Shown in pieces: positions 52,571 to 61,211 of a stretch of 64,000 nucleotides of DNA. The position numbers and the translations under genes were made by a program. The DNA lies in the NCBI GenBank assembly GCA_026004795.1, contig BPJV01000002.1, positions 372,001-436,000 of the forward strand. Direction: 5' to 3'. The DNA is from Pirellulaceae bacterium (GTDB taxonomy: Bacteria; Planctomycetota; Planctomycetia; Pirellulales; Pirellulaceae). Each line of letters begins with the position of its first letter. Position 1 is the first letter of the stretch. The notes beneath the pieces were generated by a model. That model made no database searches, had not been told where the DNA came from, and saw only the letters and a list, made by a program, of their open reading frames with translations.

Positions 52571-53566
52571 ATGCCCGCCAATCTCACTGCTCAGTACCAC
52601 AAAGCGGAAGCCGCGTATCGCCAGGCCGAAACGCCCGCGGAAGAGCTGGAATGCTTGCAGTGGATGTTGCGAGAGATCCCCAAGCACAAAGGGACCGACA
52701 AGCTTCAGGCCGAGTTGAAAGCCAAGATCGCGCGGCTGAAGGCGGATCTTGCTCGCGCATCGAAGACTGCTGCCACACGTCCCACGCATCGTATTCCCAA
52801 GCAAGGAGCGGGCAGACTGGTGCTCATCGGAGCACCGAATGTGGGCAAGAGTTCCTTGTTGGCGGCACTGACGCGGGCCAAGCCAGAGATCGCTCCCTAC
52901 CCCTTCACCACGCAACACCCCCAGCCGGGAATGATGCTGTATGAGGATTGTCCACTGCAACTTGTTGATCTACCACCGATCACTGCTGATTTCATCGATC
53001 CCCATGCCATCGGCTTGGTGCGCGGTGCCGATTTGGCCCTGCTGGTGATCGACCTGGCCAGCGACACTTTGGTGGAGGATACCCAAGCCGTGTTGAGGCG
53101 GTTCGAGTATGGAAAGACGCGTTTGGCCAACGAGACAGGACTCGACGAACAGGACTTGGGCGTCAGTTACACGCAAACCCTCGTATTGCTGAACAAATGC
53201 GACGTCGCGGATGCCCAGGAACGCCTACAGTTGCTCGACGAGTTTCTCCCTCTCCCGTTCGATCGGCTGCTGGTCAGCGCCACCGCGGGCAGTGGTCTGG
53301 ATGCGCTGCGTCAGGAGGCATTCCAGCGGTTGCACGTCGTGCGCGTCTATACCAAGCATCCGAAGGAAAAAGAGCCGGATCGCAGCAAACCGTTCACCAT
53401 CCGTCGCGGAGAAACACTGATGGAAGTTGCCGAACAGGTACATCGTGATATGGCCAAGAATTTGAAATCGGCACGTGTGTGGGGGGAGCATGTTCACCCC
53501 GGTACCGTGGTGAAGCCGGATTATCAACCCAGCGATGGTGACGTGGTCGAGCTGCATACGAGTTGA
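52571..53566 (+). CDS. DRG/OBG-type GTPase with TGS domain
   Basis: A 331-residue GTPase of the DRG (developmentally regulated GTP-binding protein) branch of the OBG family. A helical N-terminus (about 1-65) leads to G1 (GAPNVGKSS), the G2 region (YPFTTQHPQPGMM), G3 (LVDLPPI where most have DxPG), and G4 (LNKCDV). A C-terminal TGS domain (about 270-331) ends GDVVELHTS. DRG proteins act with translating ribosomes. The G3 variation DLPP is odd and may change GTP hydrolysis. polX starts 2 bases after its stop. Confidence 0.85.
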   Translation: MPANLTAQYHKAEAAYRQAETPAEELECLQWMLREIPKHKGTDKLQAELKAKIARLKADLARASKTAATRPTHRIPKQGAGRLVLIGAPNVGKSSLLAALTRAKPEIAPYPFTTQHPQPGMMLYEDCPLQLVDLPPITADFIDPHAIGLVRGADLALLVIDLASDTLVEDTQAVLRRFEYGKTRLANETGLDEQDLGVSYTQTLVLLNKCDVADAQERLQLLDEFLPLPFDRLLVSATAGSGLDALRQEAFQRLHVVRVYTKHPKEKEPDRSKPFTIRRGETLMEVAEQVHRDMAKNLKSARVWGEHVHPGTVVKPDYQPSDGDVVELHTS

Positions 53567-53568
53567 CG

Positions 53569-55299
53569 ATGAAGAATTCAGAAATCGCTCATGCCTTTGA
53601 GGAGATGGCTGATCTGCTCGAATTGCGCGGGGAAAACCCTTTCCGCGTGCGTGCCTATCGCCAGGCGGCGCGGGTAATCGCCGACTTGCCGGAATCGGTA
53701 GAGGAGATCCTCCAAGATGCAGACCGCGACTTGACACAGATTGCCGGGATCGGTGAAACGATTGCGGAAAAGTGCCGGACACTCGTGGAAACCGGCACGC
53801 TTCCGCAACTGGAGAAACTACGCCGGGAAACGCCACCCGTTCTCCGGCAAATGACGCGTATCCCAGGCGTCGGCGTGAAGAAGGCCTTGGTGCTCCAACA
53901 GCAGCTCGATATCCAATCGTTGGAGGACTTGCGCCGCGCGTGTCAGGAGCACCGTGTCCGCCAATTGAAAGGCTTCGGTGCCAAGACCGAAGCGGAAATA
54001 TTAAGAGGGCTGGAGATCGCTCAAGCGGCGCAGCAACGGCTGCGGATCGATCAGGCGGAGGAACTGGTTGCCCGCTTGCGCGAACATATGGCTGCCTGCC
54101 GGGAGATCCAAACCTTGGAGTTCGCCGGCAGCTACCGGCGTGGCAAGGAAACCGTCGGCGACATCGACATGCTGGTGGTGAGCGATCATGGCGCCGCAGT
54201 GATGGATCGCTTGGCCCAGTTTCCGGGCTTGGTGGTAGTTACCGCACGTGGCGACACGAAAATGTCATGCCGCGTCGACGATCACTTCCAAGTGGATTTG
54301 CGCGTCGTGGCAGCAGAGAGTTTCGGTGCCGCGCTGCAGTACTTCACCGGTTCCAAAGAACACAATGTCCAGGTTCGTGGTCGTGCTCGCAAAATGGGAC
54401 TGACGATCAACGAATACGGCGTGTACCGCCTGGGCGAGAATCAACAGCGCATCGCGGGAGCGACAGAGGAAGAAGTATATACGGCTCTAGAGCTAGGTTG
54501 GATTCCTCCGGAGTTGCGAGAAGGCCGAAAAGAATTGCAGTGGTACGAAGACGTCGATCACCTACCACCGTTGATCGAAGACGGTGACCTGGTGGCAGAT
54601 CTCCACATGCATACGTCGGCAACCGATGGAACGGAAACCATCGAAGCGATGGCCGAGGCGGCGAGAAAGCTGGGACGTCGGTATATCGCAATTACCGACC
54701 ATAGCCAACGGGTGTCGATGGCGCATGGTTTGGACGCAGAGCGGTTGCTGGCGCAGTGGGAACAGATCGATGCACTGAACAACAAACTGGGAAACCGCAT
54801 TACGGTGCTCAAGGGTATTGAATGCGACATCCTCGAGTCCGGACAACTCGATCTTGCCGACGACGTGCTCGCTCAAGCCGATTGGGTAATTGCCAGCGTC
54901 CACTACGGTCAAAAGCAGTCTCGCGAAAAGATTACGCAACGCATCGTCGGTGCCTTGGAAAATCCGCACGTTGACGCCATTGCCCATCCGACCGGCCGTC
55001 TGCTTGGTTCCCGCCCACCGTACGAAGTGGATATCGAGGCCGTATTCGTGGCAGCCGCTGAGAACAAGAAGATCTTGGAACTCAATGCCAATCCACGTCG
55101 GTTGGACCTTAGTGAGGAACATTTGATGCGCGCCGCCGCCATGGGAATCCCTATCTGTATCAATTCCGATGCCCACAGTATCGAAGGGATGCACGTCCTG
55201 CGCTACGGTATCATTCAGGCCCGACGCGCCGGTTTGTTACGCGACCAGGTAGTCAATACTTGGAAGCTGGCAACCCTCCGTCGTTGGTTGCAACGGTAG
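53569..55299 (+). CDS. polX: DNA polymerase/3-prime exonuclease PolX
   Basis: A 576-residue bacterial family X polymerase. Helix-hairpin-helix segments (IAGIGETIAEKCR, then IPGVGVKKALVL) are in the first 150 residues. The nucleotidyltransferase site GSYRRGKETVGDIDMLV carries the catalytic Asp pair. The C-terminal PHP domain (about 340-576) has DLHMHTSATDG, EHP-like IAHPTGR and INSDAH, the metal ligands for exonuclease activity. The enzyme fills short gaps in base excision repair. ATG 53569 follows the GTPase stop by 2 bases, so translation is coupled. Confidence 0.94.
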   Translation: MKNSEIAHAFEEMADLLELRGENPFRVRAYRQAARVIADLPESVEEILQDADRDLTQIAGIGETIAEKCRTLVETGTLPQLEKLRRETPPVLRQMTRIPGVGVKKALVLQQQLDIQSLEDLRRACQEHRVRQLKGFGAKTEAEILRGLEIAQAAQQRLRIDQAEELVARLREHMAACREIQTLEFAGSYRRGKETVGDIDMLVVSDHGAAVMDRLAQFPGLVVVTARGDTKMSCRVDDHFQVDLRVVAAESFGAALQYFTGSKEHNVQVRGRARKMGLTINEYGVYRLGENQQRIAGATEEEVYTALELGWIPPELREGRKELQWYEDVDHLPPLIEDGDLVADLHMHTSATDGTETIEAMAEAARKLGRRYIAITDHSQRVSMAHGLDAERLLAQWEQIDALNNKLGNRITVLKGIECDILESGQLDLADDVLAQADWVIASVHYGQKQSREKITQRIVGALENPHVDAIAHPTGRLLGSRPPYEVDIEAVFVAAAENKKILELNANPRRLDLSEEHLMRAAAMGIPICINSDAHSIEGMHVLRYGIIQARRAGLLRDQVVNTWKLATLRRWLQR

Positions 55300-55699
55300 C
55301 GTTGGCGGGATCATCCGCTTGCGCCATACAGGACGCCGGCAGTGCGGGCCGAATAGAGGCGGTGGCATCGTCGAGGCGCTCGCGTTCCGTGTCGTAGCGC
55401 AGCAAGCAGCCGATTTGAGGTGGAAGCGAAATACCGCATCACGTGGCTGACCAGAATGCACGACACCAGGCGGCAGAAGCATTACCCTCACCGATTCTCG
55501 GCACACCGTCGTCACCGCCACGACCGGTCGACGGACCGCAACGCTAGCTACTGTACCGCTACCGCCGCCGCTGCTCGACAGTGTCGTGGTGCTCATCACG
55601 CCGCGTCCTTCGGTAACCACGGCCCATTCGCTACTGCGTCCACGGCGTGAAAGAGCACCTGTCTTCCTGCAACCTTGGCCATCCGTAGAGGTCGAAAAC
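55300..55699. other. Intergenic stretch between convergent genes
   Basis: About 400 bases between polX and the PQQ-propeller gene, which converge. I see no gene, hairpin with T-run, or repeat from the families in this window. Confidence 0.45.
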
Positions 55700-57052
55700 T
55701 CAGTTGCCGGCCTCGGATGCTTCATCCCCTTGTGCCGCGATGTCGTAGCAGAGCAACAAATCCTGATCGCGGAGATACAATTTTCCATTGGCGATCACCG
55801 GATGTGTCCACGCCGGTTCCTCGCTACGATCGGGTTGTTCGAAACGTCCGCGCTCGATGTATTGCTCCCTGTTCGGCTCGATCAAAATCATGGTGCCCCC
55901 TTCCGCCCGCAGGTACAACCGCCCATCTGCAAAGGCCAGGGAACCTTTCGGAGCCCGCCGTTCTCGCCACAGGATGTCGCCCGTCAGGAAGTCCATAGTG
56001 ACGAGAAATCCACCTTCGTTACCTCCCGCGGCACCATACACACAACCATCGTGGAGAATGAGCCCGCCATGATGATTCCGCATGTACGTCGTGAAGTAGA
56101 CCTCGTCGGCTTCCACATGGCCGTTGGCATTGGTTGAGAGTTTGACCAAGCCGCCACCTCCATCGTAGGCCGAGGAAGCGAACACGTAACCATCGTGATA
56201 AATCGGCGTCGAACAGCTAATCTGAGCCGCGACCGGATCGTATCGCCATAGCAGTGTTCCGTCCTCGGCAGAAAACCCTGCCAGGGTCGTGGCGGTGAGC
56301 TGCACATATTGGCGGTGATTCGCAAAGTCGACGACAATAGCGGACGAGTAACTTGCCCCCGACTCTTGACCTCGGCCAACATTCCCTCGGCGACGCCTTC
56401 GGCCAAAATCACCCTGTTGGCTACTTCGCTCGACGGCTGCCGGAACATCGCTTTTCCATATCGTCTGGCCCGTCATCTTGTTTACTGCCAGCAGCGTCCC
56501 ATCTGGAGCCCCCGGAGTGCAGATCAACTTCTCGCCATCGACAAGTGGCGATTCGGAGTAACCCCACGTGGGAACAATTCCACCATGATCCTGGACTAGA
56601 TTGATACGCCAAACTTCCTGTCCGTCCGTGGAAAAACAGACGAGGTCCCCGTGCTGGCTGAGTATGTAAACTCGGTCCTCATCGACCGTGGGAGTGGCCC
56701 GTGGTCCTGCCGGCGTGAAGATTCGCCCCACTTCGCCGCCACGACCAATCTTGGCTTGCCAGATCAGTTCACCGTTGGCCTCATTCAGCGCGAACAGCCA
56801 GGCGGTACCATCGATATCACCGGTCGTGTAGATGCGTCCGTCCGCAACAGCCACCCCTCCCATGCCGCGTCCTATCCCCGTGGCTCTCCACGCTTCCGGT
56901 GGGCCGTTGTCCGGCCATTGCTGAAGAAGCCCCTCCTCTCTGGAAATCGCGTTACGTTCCGGTCCTTGCCATTGCGGCCAATCGATTGCCTGCGAGTACC
57001 GAGGGGCTGCCACCAGCATCGCCAAGGTGACCAACATGCTTGCGTGTCGCAT
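55700..57052 (-). CDS. Secreted PQQ-type beta-propeller protein
   Basis: A 450-residue protein with a signal peptide (MRHASMLVTLAMLVAAPRYS, cleavage near SQA). At least six propeller blades of the PQQ/quinoprotein-alcohol-dehydrogenase-like type follow, each with a 'G-L-A-D-G-G--LW' pattern (for example ANGELIWQAKI, EDGTLLWRYD, LTGDILWRE). The dehydrogenase cofactor and metal ligands are not obvious, so it is probably a binding or scaffold propeller. Such proteins are abundant in planctomycetes. I start at ATG 57052; the frame is open to 57100 but the extra 16 residues precede the signal peptide. Confidence 0.85.
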   Translation of the reverse strand: MRHASMLVTLAMLVAAPRYSQAIDWPQWQGPERNAISREEGLLQQWPDNGPPEAWRATGIGRGMGGVAVADGRIYTTGDIDGTAWLFALNEANGELIWQAKIGRGGEVGRIFTPAGPRATPTVDEDRVYILSQHGDLVCFSTDGQEVWRINLVQDHGGIVPTWGYSESPLVDGEKLICTPGAPDGTLLAVNKMTGQTIWKSDVPAAVERSSQQGDFGRRRRRGNVGRGQESGASYSSAIVVDFANHRQYVQLTATTLAGFSAEDGTLLWRYDPVAAQISCSTPIYHDGYVFASSAYDGGGGLVKLSTNANGHVEADEVYFTTYMRNHHGGLILHDGCVYGAAGGNEGGFLVTMDFLTGDILWRERRAPKGSLAFADGRLYLRAEGGTMILIEPNREQYIERGRFEQPDRSEEPAWTHPVIANGKLYLRDQDLLLCYDIAAQGDEASEAGN

Positions 57053-57144
57053 CAACGTTTCTCCCACGAAAAGATGAAGCCAAATCCTAAGGTCATCCAA
57101 GATGAGAAACCGCCCCCATCAATTGGACGGCAAGACGACAAGAA

Positions 57145-57261
57145 GTGTTCCCAGGGCGGCGCTTTTGGCGGCTACGCCGCTGTCACTTTGCCCTGGGCTT
57201 TCATGGCGCTGCCCCTTCGGGGCGAACTGTGGCATTTGGGAATTCTGGCGAATTCCACTAA
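57145..57261. repeat. Repeat unit C, copy 3 (left end missing)
   Basis: It starts within the unit at GTGTTCCCAGGGCGGCGC and runs to GAATTCTGGCGAATTCCACT. It is like the copies at 26531 and 26948 but lacks the first 30 bases. Confidence 0.85.
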
Positions 57262-57314
57262 TGGAAGGCGCACGCATGCCGTCCCTACGCACCGGTGGTA
57301 GTTTGGTGCCACCC

Positions 57315-57850
57315 ATCCATTGAGTTTCCGCAAGTGCCTCTGCTTGAGGAACTTAGGATCCTCGGGTCGGCGAGTCGTGGCTACGGCATGCTGTCGCTGC
57401 GGGACTGTTGGGTGGTTGGCCGAATTGTTCAAGCGGCGGTCGGAATCGCTCTCCACACAGGTCCAGGCGAGTGTGAAGTTTGGCCGAATTCCTGGCGGCA
57501 CCATAGCCTGTCGTCACCGTAGCCTGGTGGCAACGCCCCGAAGGGGCCAGACCAACCTAGCCCAGGGCAAGGCCGTCAAGCGAGCACCGCTCGCACGCGG
57601 CCGACGCCCTGGGTGGCAAAAGATCCCCACGATCCCTGATCGCCCTGAAGGGGCAAACTATCGATGCGGCGAAGGTATTTGAATCCGACGAGCCGGTGAG
57701 CCGCAGCAACACGTATTGCTCCGTCCCGCAACGGCATCGCATCGGCCAGTCGCACGGATGATAACACGTTCACGTGGAACGGTTCGGCATCCTCCTCGGC
57801 CACTTCGTCGGTCGATTACCAACAGCATTACGATTTGGTCGGTCAAGCAA
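57315..57850. repeat. Long repeat unit A, copy 2
   Basis: Homologous to 23095-23850 in the same order without the 195-bp tandem duplication. The stretch from AAGGCCGTCAAGCGAGCACC to GGTCGATTACCAACAGCATT (about 57570-57832) is nearly identical between copies. Confidence 0.85.
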
Positions 57851-57927
57851 TTGTCCTGTTGGGCGAGATGGTTTGGGATTATCAATCGCTGCGCGATGCG
57901 TCGTTCCAGCGATCGTTTCTGGGTCCC

Positions 57928-58174
57928 AGGATCCGCCTGGAAACTTAATGCCTTGCACGCTCTACCTGCCCATGGCCAGACTGAACCTCACCGCGTCGCT
58001 ACGCGACGCGTTGGGAGGGATAGGGGGCCCCGACGCCCCGGTCATGAATGACCGGGCTACCATCACGGCGTCGCTACGCGACGACAACCAGGGCCGGCGC
58101 GGTGGCGGCTGCTTGATCGTCCTGTGGCGGCGGCTACGGTTTCTACGTACGTCCCGGACGCAAGGCAGCGCGAG
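57928..58174. repeat. Repeat unit B, copy 2
   Basis: Highly similar to 26279-26526, including the palindrome CCCGGTCATGAATGACCGGG. Order A-B-C on this locus parallels the arrangement at 23-27 kb. Confidence 0.85.
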
Positions 58175-58221
58175 GCAGTTTGGTGCGGCAGTTTATTGCC
58201 ACCTATTGGGTCGCCGCTAGA

Positions 58222-58456
58222 ATTGGTTCGCCCTTTCAGGGCTTGGATGGATGGGCATTCGTGTTCCCAGGGCGGCGCTTTTGGCGGCTACGCCGCTGTC
58301 GCTTTGCCCTTGTATGTTGGAATTCGTACTGGAATGGCTGCTATACCCAACCGGCCTGGGGCATGGGAGACTAGACGGTTGTGGAAGTTGCGAGGAGACG
58401 CTGGCTTGGGCCCTGGGCTTTCATGGCGCTGCCCCTTCGGGGCGAATTGCCGCCCC
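58222..58456. repeat. Repeat unit C, copy 4, interrupted
   Basis: The unit is split by a 104-base insertion (58311-58414). Left part CGCCCTTTCAGGGCTTGG to GCCCT, right part GGGCTTTCATGGCGCTGCCC onward. It ends early, at about GGGGCGAATTGC. Confidence 0.85.
58311..58414. mobile_element. 104-bp insertion with possible 5-bp target duplication
   Basis: Compared with the intact unit C copies, 104 extra bases interrupt this copy. GCCCT stands on the left (58306-58310) and again at the end of the extra sequence (58410-58414), as expected for a 5-bp target-site duplication. No clear terminal inverted repeats are seen, so the mobile nature is unproven. Confidence 0.4.
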
Positions 58457-58665
58457 GAAGATTGTGGGGCGTCCAGAGAAGCGGCCATGCAGTCAGGTAG
58501 CCCGCGTGTCGCGAGATCGATCTTGTTGGTGGGAAGTGAGCCACTTTATCCCCACCGTTCCCTCCATCTTCAGTGGAAGTACGTCCTCGCTCCGATCAGC
58601 AAACTCTCCGCTATCGTGGGGAGCGAGCAAGATTGCAAATACCGTCTGCAGGAAAGAGGCTGATC

Positions 58666-59670
58666 ATGAAATACGATCCTCGTGGTGAGAACAACACGAG
58701 TGGCGCCGACAGCGGGGTAACGGGCAGCCAACTCGCTGGACCGCTGGGCAGACGCAGGCGCGTTGGTGACCGAATGATGATCCCCACCGAGGACGAGACG
58801 CTCCACTGGTTGATTACCGACGATGGCAGTCGCACACTCATCGACGACGCGGTCGATCAGTCGTATCACAGTGCTAGCGGAGCCATCGCGGAATCGCTGC
58901 ACGTTTACTTGCGCAACAGCCAGGCTCTCCGTCGTCTCGGCAATGGTCAACCAACGCGCTTGTTGGAGGTCGGATTCGGCACGGGCACCAATATGATCTT
59001 GACGGCGGCTATGGCCCGGGCCCGATCTACTCCGCTAGAGTACGTGGGGCTAGACCAACGATGGCTGCCCCCTTCCTTGTTATCTCAACTGGATTGGGGC
59101 CAGGCTACTGATAAAGCGTTGGCGATGCATCCCGAATTGGCCGCTGATCTGCCACCTCATTTTCCCCTAGAGGTTGCCCGCGTGCAGGAGCAATTCCTAC
59201 GGCACTGGTCGGCCGGCTGGTCACACTCCGTAGCAGAGAACCGCCGAGAACTGGGGGTTCGCCCGGGGCTCCCAGCCGCAGCGACGGCGTTGCTGGCAGG
59301 CGATTCCCTGCCTGAAGCTTCCTCGGTAGTGTCGCTGCACATTCCTGTATCGCATCGGGTGCAGGTTACCGTGTTGCGGATGGATGTGGCCACACTGGGA
59401 GCATCGCGCAATCTACCGTCCGAGCTGTTCGATGGCATCTATTTCGATCCGTTTTCTCCGGATAAGAATCCCGACGTGTGGACAACGGATGTGTTGCGCG
59501 CCATGCGCCGATTGGTGACCTCAACTGGGCGGCTAACCAGCTATTGCGTGCGCCGCACGGTCCGAGATGCGCTCCGCGATGTGGGCTTCTCCCCTCAATG
59601 CGTCCCCGGGCCGCCGGGAGGAAAGCGACAGGTGTTGCTGGCAATACCGACGATTGGTTTGCTTCCGTAG
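58666..59670 (+). CDS. MnmD-like tRNA-modification methyltransferase
   Basis: A 334-residue SAM-dependent methyltransferase of the MnmC N-terminal (MnmD) type, which makes mnm5s2U at the tRNA wobble position. Evidence: SAYHSASGAIAES-like entry (DQSYHSASGAIAESLHVYL), SAM motif LLEVGFGTGTN, and the signature YFDPFSPDKNPDVWT followed by LTSYCVRRTVRDAL. The FAD oxidoreductase half of MnmC is absent. I choose ATG 58666, which has AGAGG six bases upstream; ATG 58774 or 58777 would start nearer to the conserved fold. The central part (about 165-225) is longer than in typical MnmD. Confidence 0.8.
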   Translation: MKYDPRGENNTSGADSGVTGSQLAGPLGRRRRVGDRMMIPTEDETLHWLITDDGSRTLIDDAVDQSYHSASGAIAESLHVYLRNSQALRRLGNGQPTRLLEVGFGTGTNMILTAAMARARSTPLEYVGLDQRWLPPSLLSQLDWGQATDKALAMHPELAADLPPHFPLEVARVQEQFLRHWSAGWSHSVAENRRELGVRPGLPAAATALLAGDSLPEASSVVSLHIPVSHRVQVTVLRMDVATLGASRNLPSELFDGIYFDPFSPDKNPDVWTTDVLRAMRRLVTSTGRLTSYCVRRTVRDALRDVGFSPQCVPGPPGGKRQVLLAIPTIGLLP

Positions 59671-60040
59671 AGCGACACCGTCCCCGCGCGTCCTGGCTTG
59701 CTGCTGGCCACATCGCACGCTTCTCCGCGACGGCGTAACATTGTGTTCAGCCTCGGCCGTCCGCCAGGGACAGTATGGGATCGCTGCCGCCCATCACCCA
59801 TGTGCGGATTCCCAGGGAAGGAAGCCTGGAACAGCTTGATGGCATCGAGGAGGTTCACGCCGAGCGTTCCTCATAGGATTGCCATCGCCCAGTGCCAAAG
59901 TGGCCCACCAGGGACGCGGAATCGCAGGATCGCCAGAAGCGCAGGCAAGTTAGATGCTGTTGACACGGGACACCGGGACGCTGTAGTGGGAATAGAGGGA
60001 TGCGAATGCTGGTGCATCACAGGAGCCGGAATGGAGAAGA
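59671..60040. other. Intergenic stretch, nothing recognised
   Basis: About 370 bases between the MnmD-like gene and the Tat-signal protein. No gene, promoter pair or repeat is evident. Confidence 0.45.
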
Positions 60041-60409
60041 ATGTTTAATCGACGCACATGGTTGAAACGCGCATTTCGCGGTTGGGGCATTTTAGCCGCC
60101 ACGTCCTTACATTCCTGGGGACGCTTGTGGGCACAAGAGGGCAACAGCTTGAATTCTGCCGAACAACTAACAGATCGAAACGTGGTGTCCCTGGAGGACC
60201 AGTTGGTTAAGGGCCTGCGCGTCGTGCGCCCGGACCAGAAACTATGGCTCAAGCGGGTCGTGCTCTTGGTGGACCAAAAGAAATTGCCGCGAGCCATGGT
60301 CAATGTCGTATTCAAATGGGCCAGACAGCGTAATCCGGATGTGCCGTTCCCCTATTTTCAGTTCGCCATGCGCGAACTGGCTAAACGTCGCGGTATCCAG
60401 CTTCCTTGA
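60041..60409 (+). CDS. Conserved hypothetical protein with Tat-like signal
   Basis: A 122-residue protein of unknown function. It opens MFNRRTWLKRAFRGWG, a twin-arginine motif (RRTWLK) followed by a short hydrophobic stretch and an Ala-rich cleavage region near LWAQEG. The mature part has a helical pattern and a distinctive end (LPRAMVNVVFKWARQRNPDV, PFPYFQFAMRELAKRRGI). I recall similar small proteins from other planctomycetes, but no function. Export through Tat would imply folding or a cofactor before export. A GGAGAAG site precedes the ATG. Confidence 0.7.
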   Translation: MFNRRTWLKRAFRGWGILAATSLHSWGRLWAQEGNSLNSAEQLTDRNVVSLEDQLVKGLRVVRPDQKLWLKRVVLLVDQKKLPRAMVNVVFKWARQRNPDVPFPYFQFAMRELAKRRGIQLP

Positions 60410-60515
60410 CCATCGTCGCACTCCAGCCGTGCCGGGACGTCGTTCGGGACACGGCCGCTGGTCGCCCTTCTCCTCTCAGTCGGTCGACAATCCGCAACGA
60501 GTCAACAGTTGGCGT

Positions 60516-61151
60516 TTATCCGGTGCTCAGGGGCCGAGCCAGTTGGTCGAAGAGGAACAGCATTTCACGGCCGATCGTATCTCGGCACTCGTCGTAGGCA
60601 GTGACCGCCTCTGCTGTCCCGTCGGCCCACTTAGGGTCGCGATAGGACAACGAAATGCGTTGGAGAGTGCCGGGAATAACGGGACAAGCCTCGGCCGCTT
60701 CATCGCAACACATCAGGGCGAACAGGGGGGAGGATGCTTCCGGCAATCCGTCAAATCTCTTGGAATAAAGGATGACCGGCGGGACATCGTCGGCAAAGGA
60801 CACTTCGTAGCGAGGATTCGGAGGCGGCGTAGTCGTTTTGACAACCATCCCGCAGCGCTGCAATGATTGAATCACATGGGGATGGCAGGCGGTTACTTCA
60901 GTGCCAGCACTGACCACGGCCACCCTGTCGATACCGTACAAGCTCGCCGCCACGGTCGCCCATACCTGAGCAAACTGACTGCGGCGGGAATTGTGGGTGC
61001 AAATGAAAGCCAGGCGCAACGACGCATGGGAGAGGTGGGGCCGAATCGTCCGGGCAGCGTCCGTCAGCAATCGGCGTCGCGGCTGGGGAAGATCGACCAA
61101 CTGCTGGCGCCACTGGTCGATCTTCTGGAGCACATCTGCGTTCCCTCGCAT
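60516..61151 (-). CDS. Low-molecular-weight phosphatase/arsenate reductase-like protein
   Basis: A 211-residue protein with the LMW-PTP fold. The P-loop is C51-THNSR-R57 in FICTHNSRRSQ, a C-x5-R motif with the following Ser, and the general-acid Asp is likely the one in SYRDPKWADG. The N-terminal 45 residues are an extra helical segment. Family members are either protein-tyrosine phosphatases or thioredoxin-type arsenate reductases; the THNSRRSQ loop and C100, C148 and C156 leave both open. An AGGAG site lies nine bases before the ATG. The gene is 61 bases from the NhaD gene, transcribed in the same direction. Confidence 0.82.
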   Translation of the reverse strand: MRGNADVLQKIDQWRQQLVDLPQPRRRLLTDAARTIRPHLSHASLRLAFICTHNSRRSQFAQVWATVAASLYGIDRVAVVSAGTEVTACHPHVIQSLQRCGMVVKTTTPPPNPRYEVSFADDVPPVILYSKRFDGLPEASSPLFALMCCDEAAEACPVIPGTLQRISLSYRDPKWADGTAEAVTAYDECRDTIGREMLFLFDQLARPLSTG

Positions 61152-61211
61152 ACTACGGTTCTCCTGCGTCGACGACGATGCGTGTGGAAGTAATCGCCGC
61201 TACGGATAGGG

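Noticed and set aside
58124-58663. A 179-codon frame through repeats B and C
   Set aside because: Repeat-derived translation; the same peptide pieces appear wherever the repeats occur.
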